Shown: positions 30,270-42,139 of the stretch, piece by piece
How the letters are laid out: each line of letters starts with the position of its first letter
How positions within the stretch are numbered: the first letter of the stretch is position 1
Assembly (NCBI GenBank): GCA_022457065.1
Contig: JAJGBQ010000003.1
Coordinates: 1,488,001-1,552,000, forward strand
DNA length: 64,000 nt
Reading direction: 5' to 3'
Source: Curvularia sp. ZM96
Lineage: Eukaryota > Ascomycota > Dothideomycetes > Pleosporales > Pleosporaceae
Notes under the pieces: model-generated
Seen by the model: the letters and a program-made list of their open reading frames with translations, nothing else
The model's database searches: none
What the model was told of the DNA's origin: nothing
Made by a program: the position numbers and the translations under genes

Positions 30270-31124
30270 TTCTTCTTCCGGGATTGCCTTTTGTTAAGAG
30301 GTGGTGAGAGGTCGTGCAACCGGCAGAGTCTTCGAGAGCGCGTGACTCAACGTCGAAGAATCGATGCCAATCCTTGATATGCAGGGTCTGGCTCCACTGC
30401 AGATGCTATTGGGGATCACACGGCGGGTCGTATGCAGAGGTCGCGAGGAGAGCTAAAAAAAGCCACGGGATGCATGGTGGGATGGACTGGGTGGTGTTGC
30501 GGGGTCTGGATGCATGACGCCACACCCGCCCACCTGCGGGCAAGGGTGTTCTCCTCACGCAAACACCCCCAATCCATGCTTACTACTTATTTCTTGCATG
30601 ATCGAGACGCTGCCCAACGGGGTTACCGGCAAGTATTGAAATCTGCTGGCTTTCGTCATAGACTGTCCTTTTCACGCGCGTCCAGATTGCGCGTTGGCCG
30701 CAGCGTCTGGCGGTCGAGTGCTGGGCAGGGCTTGGTGTGGCTGGGAGCGTCTACCAACCACCTCAGCGTCACCCTGCCAACCTCGCCCAATTCCATCCAC
30801 TCGCGCATCGCGCTCACCCATCCGGGCCCCGCTGCCCTGCTTTGTCTTGGATCCTACCACGTAGGTCACCGCTCAGAGATGGCTGGCAATGTACAAAAGC
30901 TGCAGGGTCGCCGGACACGAGGCCTGCACCCTTACACCTGTCGCCCAGTTACCTCTCAAGTGCTGAGACGGTACCCAGCCATCCTCCTTCACTCTTTCCA
31001 CGGTACTCGCCTGCTTGTTTGCTAGCGCCCGCCCAATACTATAGCACTGCTTAACTAATTCCTCCGGGGCGGTCTTCCATCGTTATCCCGCATCGCTATC
31101 GCTACGGTCGTCTCCTTCACTAAG
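30270..31124. other. Bidirectional intergenic region between PRO2 and crh
   Basis: Promoters of two divergent genes. A CCACACCCGCCCACC string near 30,520 and several TCGC-rich stretches are visible. No gene seen. Confidence 0.5.
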
Positions 31125-32520
31125 ATGCGCCACACAACCAGAGCCCTCGCAGCTCTGGCCTCTGCCGCTTTCTATCTCCCCTCAGCAGCACAAACATGGT
31201 CCAACTGCAATCCAACCCTGCGGAGTGACTGCCCTCCAGACTCTGCCTTGGGTAGAACTGTAGACATCGACTTTACATCAAAATCCGACAGTTTCACGCC
31301 CCAGGGTAACCCAACATATGGCAAAGATGGTGTAGCCTTTACCATAGCAAAGCCAGGTGACGCACCCCAACTCACCTCGCTGTGGTACATCATGTTCGGC
31401 AAAGTCGACATTCAGGTCAAGGCTGCGCCGGGTGCGGGTATTGTCAGCAGCTTCGTCTTGCAATCCGACACTCTCGACGAGATTGACTGGGAATGGCTCG
31501 GTGCAGACCCAGACGAGGTTCAAACAAACTACTTCGGAAAAGGTCAGACTACTGACTACAACCGCGGCGCTTTCCATTCAGACCCCGGCAGCCAGTCAGG
31601 ATTCAAGACATACACTATCGAGTGGACACCGGAGCAGATTGTATGGCAGATCGACGGCACCACCGTTCGTACTCTCGAGCCCGCCAACGCCAACAACCAG
31701 TACCCTCAAACGCCCATGCAGATCAAGTTCGGCGCATGGAGCGGTGGTGACTCAGCAAATCCCGCAGGTACCATCTCCTGGGCTCGCGGTCCTACCGACT
31801 ACTCCCAGGGTCCTTTCACCATGTATGTCAAGTCCCTCAAGGTTCAGGATTACTCCACCGGCACCCAGTACATTTACGGCGATTCATCCGGCACCTGGAA
31901 ATCTATCCGGTCCAACGGAGGCACCATTTTCTCCGGAGGCAAAGCTCCAATTGCAGATGCACCAGCAATTACTGCCACAGCTACTGGCGCGCCTCGTCCT
32001 TTTACTCCTCACCAGACGTCCGACCCTGAGCGCCCCAGCGTTTACCCCTGGATTCCCGACCCGAACGCGACCCCCACTCCACAGCCCACATTTGCAAACT
32101 ACCCAGGGCTACCGAGCGGGTGGACCGTTTCGAACTCCGGAAAGGTCATTCCACCCAGCTCAGCCACTGTCAGTAAGCCATTTCTTCAGCCCTTGCTTGA
32201 TCTCCCCCAACAGTATACTGATTTTATTTCCGCAGATGTCCCCTCAAGGTTCATATGTCTCCTCGCCGCAAGCTTCGCCTACGGATTCATCCGCCAATGG
32301 GCCTAAGACGGTGACAGGCTACGATGACCGTGGCTTCACGACGATCCGCACCATTTATCCCGAGGCTACTACAGCACCCTCAGCCACTGGACCGCAGAGC
32401 AACACTGGAGGGGCTATTCCCGCGGCCCCTGCAGCAGCAGGCTCTTGGAGACTTGTGCTCTCGAGTATTCTGCCCTGGGCAATTCTGATGCTCCATATCC
32501 CAGGCTGCCTTGGCTTCTAG
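31125..32520 (+). CDS. crh: Crh-type GH16 chitin-glucan transglycosylase, GPI-anchored
   Basis: Two exons, 31125..32168 and 32236..32520, giving 442 residues. It begins with a signal peptide (RALAALASAAFYLPSAAQ). The GH16 Crh catalytic motif DEIDWEWLG places Glu119, Asp121 and Glu123 in the ExDxE arrangement. Further Crh landmarks are FVLQSDTLDE, YTIEWTPEQIVWQIDG and PMQIKFGAWSGGD. A Ser/Thr/Pro-rich stalk follows. The second exon supplies a hydrophobic tail (LVLSSILPWAILMLHI) of GPI-signal type. Crh enzymes link chitin to beta-glucan at the cell surface. The intron donor must be GTCAGT at 32169 to reach the GPI frame. A stronger-looking GTAAGC only 4 nt downstream leads to a different, short C-terminus. 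Confidence 0.93.
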
Positions 32521-33739
32521 GCGGGTTGGGCCAATCTATGGGATACTGTGGACTTCGGACCAGCCTACTCCATCATGGGTGCTGGTATCGTCGCGATGTG
32601 TACATGTCTAATGAGTGTTGTTACGAAAGGGTACATTGGCTTCAAAATTTCTATCAAGCTTTGGGCGGGACCTTGGCCTGACGCAAGCTGGAAATGGAAC
32701 TACAAGTACAAGGGTCGGAAAGAAACAGAAAAGACGTACAGAGCGGTTTGGAATGGGCTTCGACTGCTTTTTGGTTTTTGATTGCATAGCGTTGGTTTGG
32801 CATTGGGCGTATTGTTTTGGATTTTTGCATCATATCCGCAAGCGTTGAGTAGATACGGACTGGGATTGCGATGGTTCATGGTGTGCATGCGTACGAGATT
32901 ATAGAGCAACGGAGACGATGTCATGTCGTAATGTAATGGAATTATCAGTTTCGATCATGCTTTTGGAATTTGTGCATGATGAAGGAAGACACATGACACT
33001 GGAATCTACAGTACATGTTTTACTCGAGAGTTAGACAAGTACAAGTTGACATGAGTGATTGCTAAACAAACAACAGAACCTGCTCAACCCAACCCCTTGA
33101 ACAAAACTATGCTGTGTCGTTTTCGTGGATAAAATAAATGAAATTACCACCATACATCACTCCCCTTTCCTCCACCACATACACACATCACTCAAACACG
33201 CTCTCTCCCAAACCACACATATGCAAATCTTTTCTTTTCTGCAGAGCATCGAAATAACCAGACCAGACCAGACCAGACCATTAAACTAACTTCAACACCC
33301 CCATTTTTATTTTTTGCATTTCCGAAAAAAAAAGAGAGAATTTCTCATCATGGTGAAGTACAATCACGAAAGAAAAACAAGCCACTTTCTCATCCCCATT
33401 CGAGCCTCGAGATTTTAGCTAATTGCACATTTCACGCACACAGCCACTTGTTTAAAAAGAAAAGAAACACAAGAAAAAAGATCTGTTATGAACTCCGCCG
33501 CCCCGCGCGCGCCAATCGCAAGTAAGAGCAATGGGGTTGCCCGACTTTTTTGTTGTTGTTAATGTTTTGATCGAATAAGGAGAGAATGGAGTGAGAAAGG
33601 AAGCACTTGTTTGTTTCCATGCTGCTTCTCCATCTCCGTTCTGAATTACACCTCTTGTTTGCCCTGGGAGCATAAGACCTCTCTCATCACCTTATGTGAG
33701 GTGTTCGTCTGTTGGACCGCAAGTCGGATCGATGGCGAT
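32521..33739. other. Convergent intergenic region
   Basis: 3' flanks of crh and the HRP1-like gene. The open frame at 32548-32781 has no recognisable similarity and is probably 3' UTR. A CCAGA pentamer repeat (33258-33280) and AT-rich strings are present. No gene supported. Confidence 0.55.
33258..33280. repeat. CCAGA pentanucleotide repeat
   Basis: Four to five perfect CCAGA units in a non-coding convergent region. Confidence 0.8.
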
Positions 33740-36700
33740 TTATCCACCACGACCTCCATAAGGCTGGTGCCTGAAGCCGCCGCCACCACGGTGACCTCCG
33801 CCGCGGTAGTTCGCGCCCCTGACACCTGCGTTCTTTGGACCTGTGGGCGCGTTGATAGGGGCCTGGCCGCCAGGAGGCTGGCTGGAGCCCTGACGAGACC
33901 GGTTGTTTCTGAAGCCGCCTCCGCGGCCGCCGCTGGGTCCAGAGGGAACGTTTGGTGGAGGAGCGTCGTCGTACATACCGTCCCAGCTTGCTGGGCCGCT
34001 GCCTTGTGCTGCGCCCCACCCGCCAGGGCCGGAGAGTTGCTGCTGGCGACGTGCTTGCTGCTGTTCGTACTTTTGCTGTTCAAAGGCTAGCTGGTCTTGC
34101 GCGGTGTATGCGGGACGAGGACCAGCATTTTGGCCGCCTTGAGGGTTCATTCCGCCTGGCCCGCCTGGCCCGCCGGGTCCGCCACCGCCTTGCATTTGTT
34201 GCATTTGCATCTGCTGCATTTGCATCGGGTTCATACCGCCCATGCCGCCCATCATCTGTGGGTTTGGTGATCCGGTGCCGCGGTTCATGCCCTGGTTCAT
34301 CATTTGCTGTTGCATCTGTTGCATCTGCATTGGATTCATGCCGCCCATGCCGCCCATAGGATTGCCCGCCATGCCACCGTTGGCCTGCTGTTGAGCGAGC
34401 GTTTGTTGCATAGACTGGAAGTATTGCTGCATGCGCTGCCAGTACTGAGCCATCATGGCCGGGGACATGGCAGTGTTGCCGCCTTGTGCTTGCATGTTTC
34501 CGCTGTTTTCGTAACCGTTTCCACCTTGGCCACCATTTCCGCCATCGTTGAACTTGTTGAACTTGTTGCCGCGACCAAACTTCTTGTTTCCGTCGTTTTC
34601 ATCATCACGCATGTTACCGCGAGGCTGTGCGCGCTTGACTTCGATTGGTTTGCCGAGAATCTGAAGAGGACCGCGCAGTGTGGCATCGACTGCTGCATCG
34701 CCATCAAAGGTGACGAAGCCGAAGCCACGAGGGCGACCTGTCTCCTTGTCCATCATGAGCGTGGCATCAACCACACGGCCGAATTGTTTGAAGAAATTTG
34801 TAAAGTCTTCCTCTGTTGCTTCTTGGCTAACACCACCAACGAAGATCTTGCTAGTTCGCTCTTGTTCCTCACGAGGAATGGCCCGCTTCGGGTCAATCTG
34901 CTAGCCGTCAGTATATGGCTTGCATTTGAAACGGTAGCCGACATACAATCTTGCCATCGAGGTAGTGCTCCTTGACCATGACAATGTTGACGCACTTGGG
35001 ATCCTTGAAGGTGAGGAAACCAAAGCCTCGGGATCGTCCAGTTGCAGAGTCGCGCATGACTGTGCACTCGCTGACTTCGCCGAATTGTGAAAAGTAGCCT
35101 TTAAGGGAATCTGTATGTGGTGTATTAGCAACGATCTAGTATACCAAGGTACAACAACATGTGCAAGGTGCGCAAGATACAACTTGGGAAAGGACAGACT
35201 GGAAATCTGTTCTTGCACGGAGAGTGAGTACACATACCTTCAGTAGTCTCCCAGTTCAGACCACCGATGAACATCTTGCTATTGTTGGTGTCAGTATGTT
35301 GCCGTTGTGTTAACAAATAAAAGCAAAAGTACAAGGAGGTCGTATAGGCGCATCACAGGTTGTCGGTAATAGGTATCCAAGGCCGTTCCAGATCAGTGAG
35401 CAGTGAACAGGACATCCTAACATATTCCAATGCCGAAGAGGTACGGAATGGTCGCCATGACACGAATGCACCAAGCCATCTAGCTCTAGACTTGTAGTCG
35501 ACATCCAGGATGAGTATATGATAAGGCCTTTGGCCCGCCGAACGGTTCGAGGTATGTGGTTTCAGATGCGACTTGAGGTTCATCGGAATGGCCAGGCTAC
35601 CATGTACCCTTTGTGGCCCGAGGGTATGGGCCAGTTCGGTCGAAAGTATCCGTTTTTCGCGATGGTGATTCTGAAAAGACGAGCTCATGGTACCACTGTA
35701 CTCTGAACAAGGTGCGTTGGTGAATTAGGTACTTGGCATTCGCACACCCTGGCTGTTCCGATGTTGGTTGGTTGTGGTGTTGACCAAGTACAGCACGTAA
35801 GCGAACCCATCCCTCCACGCCGCATCTTCATCCCAACATGTCGAAATCTTGTGGCGTAGACTAATCATGCAGACTAGCAACGCACGCCACGTACTCAAGA
35901 TCGATGTTTCGAGGTTCAAAAGTAGCCCTGCAAAGGCACAGTATGATTCGGATGAAGCGTCTGTGTTTTGCTATGGATTCGAGTGCAGACGTCCGAACAG
36001 ACTTTCTTACAACTCGGTAGCTATCCTCTGCTTGCGTTGCTGGTACGCGCTATCAAGTACCTAGGTATATATCGACATGAGGCGCTGCCAACGTTCGGGC
36101 AAGCCACGATAGTCCTTGCGAAAGGCGCGTTGATAGTTGATCTGAGTATCGCAGAGCCGTTGACCCGTGTCTTCCAGCTTCTTCCAACATTCAAACTTGG
36201 CGGCCTCATCTGCCATATTCAGAGCGCCTCGCCAAACGGGCGACGTGGACTGCAAATTTTGCATCTTGCCAAGCTCCTGAGCCTTCACACCAGACTGGCC
36301 AGTCATGAACCATGGCGCTCTTGGGTGACAAAAGCGCATGAAAATGTCCAGCACATGTCCCATAGCCATGCGCTCAGACTGATCAAGCAGCAGAGGTACC
36401 TTTTGTCGCTGCCTGATGCTCTAATACTACTCCTCATAGGTTGGATTCTAGGTTTGATCCTTGTAAGGGTATGTGTTCGGTTGGTGCACATAGCTATGCC
36501 TTGTGTATACAATTTACCTTGTGATGCGCCTCTAGATTATTAACATGGTGTCAAGCATATACGACTTACCCGTCTTCTTTCACATTGATGGGGCCATAGT
36601 TGTCATCTTCCGCAGGCGCATTGTCAAAAGACTGCTCAGCTCCTGCATTGGGACCGGAATGGTCCATATGGGTATCCTCGCCTGCTGCGCCTTGTTGGCC

Positions 36701-36967
36701 TGGCCAGGATGATTCCGCATCATGGCCGTGGCTTTGAGTAGTATCCTGGGGTGGCGCGCTCGCAGATTCGGCTGCTGGTGGCTCTGGTTCGGTCTTGGGC
36801 GCTGGCGCGGATGCCGCTGGGGCCTGCTGAGACGTGGGCTCGTCGTCATAGCTGCGTGGCGGTTAGCAATGAGCAGCAAAGCATCGTCGCATGGCTGAGC
36901 GCGGCGCATCCAGGTCGATCGCTTACAGATCGTCGAAGATATCATCTTCGTAGTTTTCGTCGGCCAT
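33740..36967 (-). CDS. HRP1: HRP1/Nab4-like hnRNP, two RRMs with RGG tail
   Basis: Five exons, complement(33740..34897, 34947..35110, 35238..35278, 36570..36851, 36927..36967), giving 561 residues. The N-terminus (MADENYEDDIFDDL) is acidic, then rich in Pro and Ala. RRM1 (~109-185) starts with KMFIGGLNWETTE and has SRGFGFLTF. RRM2 (~193-268) has KIFVGGVSQEATEEDF and RGFGFVTF. A Met/Gln/Gly/Asn-rich tail follows, ending in RGG repeats (ANYRGGGHRGGGG). This is the layout of yeast Hrp1 (CF IB), which binds AU-rich 3' end signals and shuttles between nucleus and cytoplasm. Intron 2 is exceptionally long (1291 bp) and splits the gene just before RRM1. A TAG/CAG tandem acceptor precedes exon 5. Family is firm; the one-to-one orthology is inferred. 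Confidence 0.92.
35279..36569 (-). other. 1291-bp intron in the HRP1-like gene
   Basis: Donor GTAAGT at 36569 and acceptor CAATAG ending at 35279, with a branch-like ACTGAC about 15 nt before it. Phases on both sides fit. It is some twenty times longer than most introns in the window. Open frames lie inside it on both strands (35968-36543 +, 36061-36369 -); none has a domain I recognise. Confidence 0.75.
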
Positions 36968-37388
36968 TTTGAAGGTATGAATCACCGCTGTCGGCGATCA
37001 GGAAGCAGAGCCAGAGAACGACCTCGATAACGGTAGCCCCTAACAAGTGAGTACCAACGCGGTGCTTTGATCAGAAGCTTCAGTTCGGAGAGGAAAATTT
37101 AGTACAAGATTCGGGTCACGGGAACGCGTGAGAGTAAAGCCACAGTCTGTTTAATTGAATGGACTGACGCGAGGAGCGGCGGTGAAGCTGGAATGAGAGA
37201 AGAAGAGACTGCCTGAGGTTGGGAGAGGAGAAGCAACGGGCAGTCGCGCTAGTGTGGGCGGAGCTTGGCGTGGCAGGCGCGATGGATGGACGGTGCACGA
37301 GCAGCAGCGCCGTGGTCGGGCGACTTGGAGCTCGGAGCCCTCGCAGCGGGGCGTTGTCGAGACTCAATCTCTACAGAACCCTTTCGCA
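36968..37388. other. Bidirectional intergenic region between HRP1-like and GYP1
   Basis: About 420 bp shared promoter of two divergent genes. No coding content or clear TATA box was recognised. Confidence 0.5.
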
Positions 37389-39457
37389 ATGGCGTCCAAG
37401 AAGCAGCAGCAGGTTGGTCCTCCTCGCCCATGTATGCGCAAATAACACCTGTTTTGCTGACACGTTACTAGGAAATGGTGCAGGTCGGTTCGTGTCCATC
37501 CAAACCACCAAGCGTACATAGATCACGATATCCGGGGTAGCTAACACGTCGCTTCCCTGCACACAGACCGCTCCTCGTACGTTGCCCTGCTCGAATCGCA
37601 CCCACGCCGCGGATACTGACATTGCTCGCGCAGCTCTGCCTCGCCCTTCTGGCGCACGACATCCAACACGGCTACCTCTCCCCCAGGCAAGAAGGTCATC
37701 GGTGCATCCTACTCACACGCGGACATACTTAATTTCAATGCGCTGTACGTTTCCCTGCCCCTGGCTTTGGCTATCTGTTCTAAAATGTCCCCTGAAGGAG
37801 CGTCTCCGGGTCGACGTCACGACCTCGCACCCCGCCATCGGCCACACACAGTCGCGAGTCGAGCATTGCTCCGAGTCGATCGAGCAAGACCACATCACCC
37901 CGCCCTGCGCGCCCAACGTACAGCTATTTTCTTAATGATACAGAGTCGGATTGGAATCATGGCGAAGACCAGGACGACACGGACAATATGTTCGAAGACG
38001 ACGAGGACGAGTTTGGGCTACCGAGTATTGCAAATATGCGGAGAAAGGGCCGCCGGAAACAGCCAACAAAGCCAAAAGACCCAGGCGGTACCAGGGAAAG
38101 TCTGGGCTCGACCGCATGGCGAGCGATAGACAGTGGTGACATAGCCGAAGAACGAGGCATACCCAGCTACCCAACTGCCAAGAAGATAGAAGGAAAGATA
38201 CTGCGACCGCAATACCAAGAAATCCTACGCGACCCCGCAAACTCTCTGCATCTCATTTCACACCCCGCCATAGATCCAAATGCGTCAGCAAAGCAAATCG
38301 AGGAGCACTCGGCGCGAACAACAAGAATCAACAAATTCAAACGGATACTCCAGGCCAGCACCATTTCACTTTCCGATTTGCGTGATTCAGCATGGTCAGG
38401 AGTGCCATCGGAGGTGCGCGCTATGACTTGGCAGGTGTTGTTGGGATATCTTCCTACTAGCAGCGAAAGAAGGGTCGCTACGCTGGAGCGCAAACGGAAG
38501 GAATACCTCGAGGGTGTGAGACAGGCTTTCGAGCGAGGAACCTCCGGCAGTGCCGGCGCTGTCGCGTCTGGCATGGCTGGTGGCGCATCATATCCTGCGA
38601 CAAACCGAGGGCGAGGACGTGGACTGGACGAAGCGATATGGCATCAGATCAGCATTGATGTGCCCCGGACAAATCCACATCTCGAACTCTACAGCTACGA
38701 AGCGACGCAGCGCTCGCTCGAACGTATACTATACGTTTGGGCCATACGGCACCCTGCCTCTGGCTACGTCCAAGGCATCAACGACCTGGTTACCCCCTTC
38801 TGGCAGGTCTTCCTCGGCGCCTACATCTCGGATCCTGACATTGAGTCCGGCATGGACCCGGGGCAGCTGCCAAAGCAAGTGCTCGACGCCGTCGAAGCCG
38901 ATTCATTCTGGTGTTTGACCAAGCTGCTCGATGGAATACAAGACAATTACATCGCTCACCAACCGGGAATTCAGAGGCAGGTGTCAGACCTAAGAGATCT
39001 CACTACACGTATCGACGACGGATTGGCAAAGCATCTCCAAAACGAAGGCGTCGAGTTCATCCAGTTCAGTTTCCGTTGGATGAACTGCCTTTTGATGCGT
39101 GAGATATCTGTAAAGAACACGATACGCATGTGGGATACCTATCTGGTAAGTGTGGCTAGATTTAATGTGGGAAATACAACTGACGCCTACCAGGCCGAAG
39201 AAGACGGGTTCTCGTCTTTCCATCTCTACGTGTGTGCTGCCTTTCTTGTAAAATGGTCAGATCAGCTTCGCAAGATGGATTTCCAGGAAATCATGATGTT
39301 TCTACAGTCGTTACCAACTCGCCAATGGACTGAGAAAGACATTGAGTTGTTGTTGAGCGAAGCCTTTATCTGGCAAAGCTTGTTCAAGGGCAGCGGTGCC
39401 CATCTGAAGAACACTGGCTCAAGAGGGACTGGTGTAGGGATGGGTCCCGATTTCTAA
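37389..39457 (+). CDS. GYP1: TBC-domain Rab GTPase-activating protein
   Basis: Six-exon model: 37389..37412, 37472..37487, 37567..37576, 37634..37744, 37798..39145 and 39194..39457, giving 590 residues. The TBC domain (about 240-560) opens with LRDSAWSGVPSEVRAMTWQ. It holds the two catalytic fingers: Arg in ISIDVPRT (about residue 344) and Gln in GYVQGIND (about residue 379). The order and C-terminal block match Gyp1, which stimulates GTP hydrolysis by Ypt1-type Rabs at the Golgi. The N-terminus is Ser/Pro-rich and disordered. The last three exons are secure by frame and splice signals. The 16- and 10-nt exons near the start are my best phase-consistent solution but are tentative. Confidence 0.88.
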
Positions 39458-39875
39458 AGGCGCAGATGTTGTACGTTGAGTAGATGAATGACAGCCACGT
39501 CGAAAGCGCATAGACTGCAAAGATTCTGTGCATGGATATCACACGAGTAGTTCTCACGACTGCCAAGACAACCCTGCTCCGGGATTCTTTGCCTGTAGTT
39601 TGGAAAGCTACGCCTAGTACCAGGGCAATATGTTATCTCCGCACTGCATCAGGGTCGGCTCAAGTACCGAGCAGTAACAACAGCCAGGGGCTACCCCGCC
39701 CTTTACCCCACTACACGTCACACGGCTTTACATGCTCCTCGGAGTTGGATACACAATAATGCATAATATTTTCTGCCTAATTCTCTCACTGGAAAGCGAA
39801 CTACAAGTCACCCGGGCGTTCGAACTGTGTACTCGACTAGGAAATTATAGAAGAAGAGTAACCTCCTAGATCCCA
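39458..39875. other. Intergenic: GYP1 3' flank and cyclase-gene promoter
   Basis: About 420 bp between two plus-strand genes. No gene or clear element recognised. Confidence 0.5.
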
Positions 39876-41130
39876 ATGGCGCCACCATCTCGGCCTCCCT
39901 TCACGGAGCTCCCGCTTGACAAGAGCGGTCCGCCAGGAAACGCATGGGGCCTCTACGGTGCCAATGATGAGCTCGGTGCCCTCAACATGATCACACCCTC
40001 TGTTGTCAAAGCCGCCGCTCAAGAAATCCAAACCGGCGACCGTGTGTCTCTGGACTGGTACCTCAACCTGCCATCCCATCCATCCTTCAACCGCCCATCA
40101 TTCTCCTGGAAGATGAAAAACAAAGAGCACCCAGATGGAACGAAACGGACCGTAAACGACGATCATTTGGATTTCAACACGCAAGGGAGTAGCCAGTGGG
40201 ATGGCTTCCGGCACTATGGATACCAAAGCGCAAAGAAATACTACGGCGGACGCTCACAGCAAGACCTTGAGTCCTCGGAAGTCATTGGCATCGATCGTAT
40301 AGCCAACTCAGGCGGCATCACCACCAGAGGCATTATTCTAGACTATCCCCGCTATCTCGAGAAGAAAGGCGAAAAGAAAGTAAATGCGCTCGAGGCGAAC
40401 AGCATCACCGCAGACGTGTTAAAGGATATGCTAAAAGATATTGGTGTAAAGACAAGAGAAGGTGATCTGCTTTTACTGAGAACAGGGTTCACACTGGACT
40501 ATATGAAGCTCGGTGAAGAAGAACGCAAAGCACTCAAAGACAAGCCGCCAACTTTTCTGGGCGTTCAATCAGACAAGCAGAGCTTACAGTGGATTTGGAA
40601 AAGTGGGTTCGCGGCTGTTGGTAAGAACATTCCCGACTTACATCTTGTTATCTCTTCGCTTCAATCTAGTCTATATGATTTCCCTTTTTTTCGATCTTCA
40701 GTTTTTGGTGCTCGTCGCATGTTTTAACCAGACCACAGCATCTGACGCTCCTTCGTTTGAAATGGCCCCCTTAGTAGGCACACACAACGCCCCCGGCGGC
40801 ATATGGGCCAATGAGTCTTGGGAGGAAGAGATGCAGGGTGGTGGATTGTTGCATCAGTGGCTGCTTGGTGGTTGGGGCCTTATGATTGGCGAAATGTGGG
40901 ATTTGGAAGCGTTGTGTGAGAAGAGTGTCGAGTTGGGGAGGAGCACGTGCTTTGTGAGTAGTGTGCCGTTGAAGGTATGTGAAATTTTTTCTTTATTGAT
41001 CGAGTGTGAAAGGTTGTGCGAGGATATTGAGCAGGGAAAATAAGGTGATACAAGACGCAAAGCTAACTATTACGTTTTACAGGTTCCGGGTGGCGTAGCT
41101 AGTCCTCCAAACGCCGTTGCGATCTTCTAG
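39876..41130 (+). CDS. Cyclase-family (PF04199-type) hydrolase
   Basis: Three exons, 39876..40620, 40739..40974 and 41083..41130, giving 342 residues. Family marks include NAWGLYGANDELGALNMIT, LDWYLNLP, a metal-site-like QWDGFRHYGYQ, SGGITTRGIILDYPRY and LLLLRTGFT. Near the C-terminus are THNAPGGIWANESW and VPGGVASPPNAVAIF. Fungal proteins of this type are annotated as putative cyclases and are related to bacterial kynurenine formamidase, a metal-dependent amide hydrolase fold. The natural substrate is unknown. The introns (118 and 108 bp) are longer and more T-rich than those of neighbouring housekeeping genes. The gene borders the AT-rich accessory stretch to its right. Confidence 0.88.
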
Positions 41131-42139
41131 CTTCGGTTTTGTAATTGAATGTATTCTAATGCCTTGGCTGAGCTGTCTGAGGTTGAGATAGAGAAAAGAA
41201 GTCAATGACTCCGTAACGGGTTGATTCGCTATTAAAACCACTGATTTCGATCGTCTGCTGTGCGCATATTTCACATATACCTTTTTCGCGAAGTGTATAG
41301 CGCTAGTCTTTCCGGCATTGTTGTGGTCTTTTATGCTAGGAAGCCTGGTGACCGCACAACACCTCTATCCAAAATCTTCTTCTTTCCCTTGTCATGCCCA
41401 GACTTTTTGTTCGCTTCCCGCCTTCGCTATCGCCACATTGCGTATGTAAGATTCATTCTGAACCTTATTAGTCGGGTATTGCGTTCTCTCTGGTCAAACA
41501 AGGTCGAAGTTTCTCACACTTGTTGCCGTCGCAACATGAGCTACTCGTGCACTAGCGGACCCAAGCTAGGTTGTTGGTAGGTTATAACGATGCATCTCTT
41601 ATAGAGAACGTTGAATACTTCTAGAGAAAACATACTTTGGTCGTTCTCAGTCTATCAGTGTCGTGTATATTTGCTGATGTCAGCACTAGGTCCGCACGAA
41701 AGCCAGAACAAGTAATAAATCACCTCACACCTCAAATACACACGGGATAGACTGTAAGAACAGATAGAATCTTCAGAAAGAGCGAAAAATGCAATATACG
41801 ATACTATATTTAGATATTTTAGAAGAAATCAGCATGTGCGTAAACATCATAGTTTTTACTATATGTCTTGGTATCACCATAATTCCCCGTACAATACGAG
41901 AAAATCTTATCCTGAAACACAAGAAAGTTGCCATTAACACCTTTTCCCCCTCAACTGGCGCCACTTGCCCTGATATCACTACCAGATTACGTGTACACGT
42001 AAGCATAAAAGTTTAATTGCGCGCGCACGTTTACTCTAGTAGCTTGAAGCATAAATGCTAAGTGTTTTGCATCTTGCGTAGCTCAAATTTTTCCACATCT
42101 CCATCTCTACTTGTCGGATCCTCATACTTCTTTTGAACA
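41131..42139. other. AT-rich intergenic region upstream of the small secreted pair
   Basis: No supportable gene. It is AT-rich compared with flanking housekeeping DNA. A TATA-like CATAAAAG lies near 42004-42011. The 13-mer TTATAGAGAACGT at about 41599 recurs at about 45733, possibly a remnant of dispersed repeat DNA. Open frames at 41260-41580 and 41789-42016 have no signal peptide or domain. Confidence 0.5.

Noticed and set aside
32548..32781. 77-codon frame just after crh
   Set aside because: Lies in the 3' flank, has no recognisable family, and overlaps other open frames equally.
41260..41580. Possible third copy of the small secreted family (contains HTCCRRN near its end)
   Set aside because: No signal peptide, no matching exon structure and no 18-nt exon; the CC match is too short to count.
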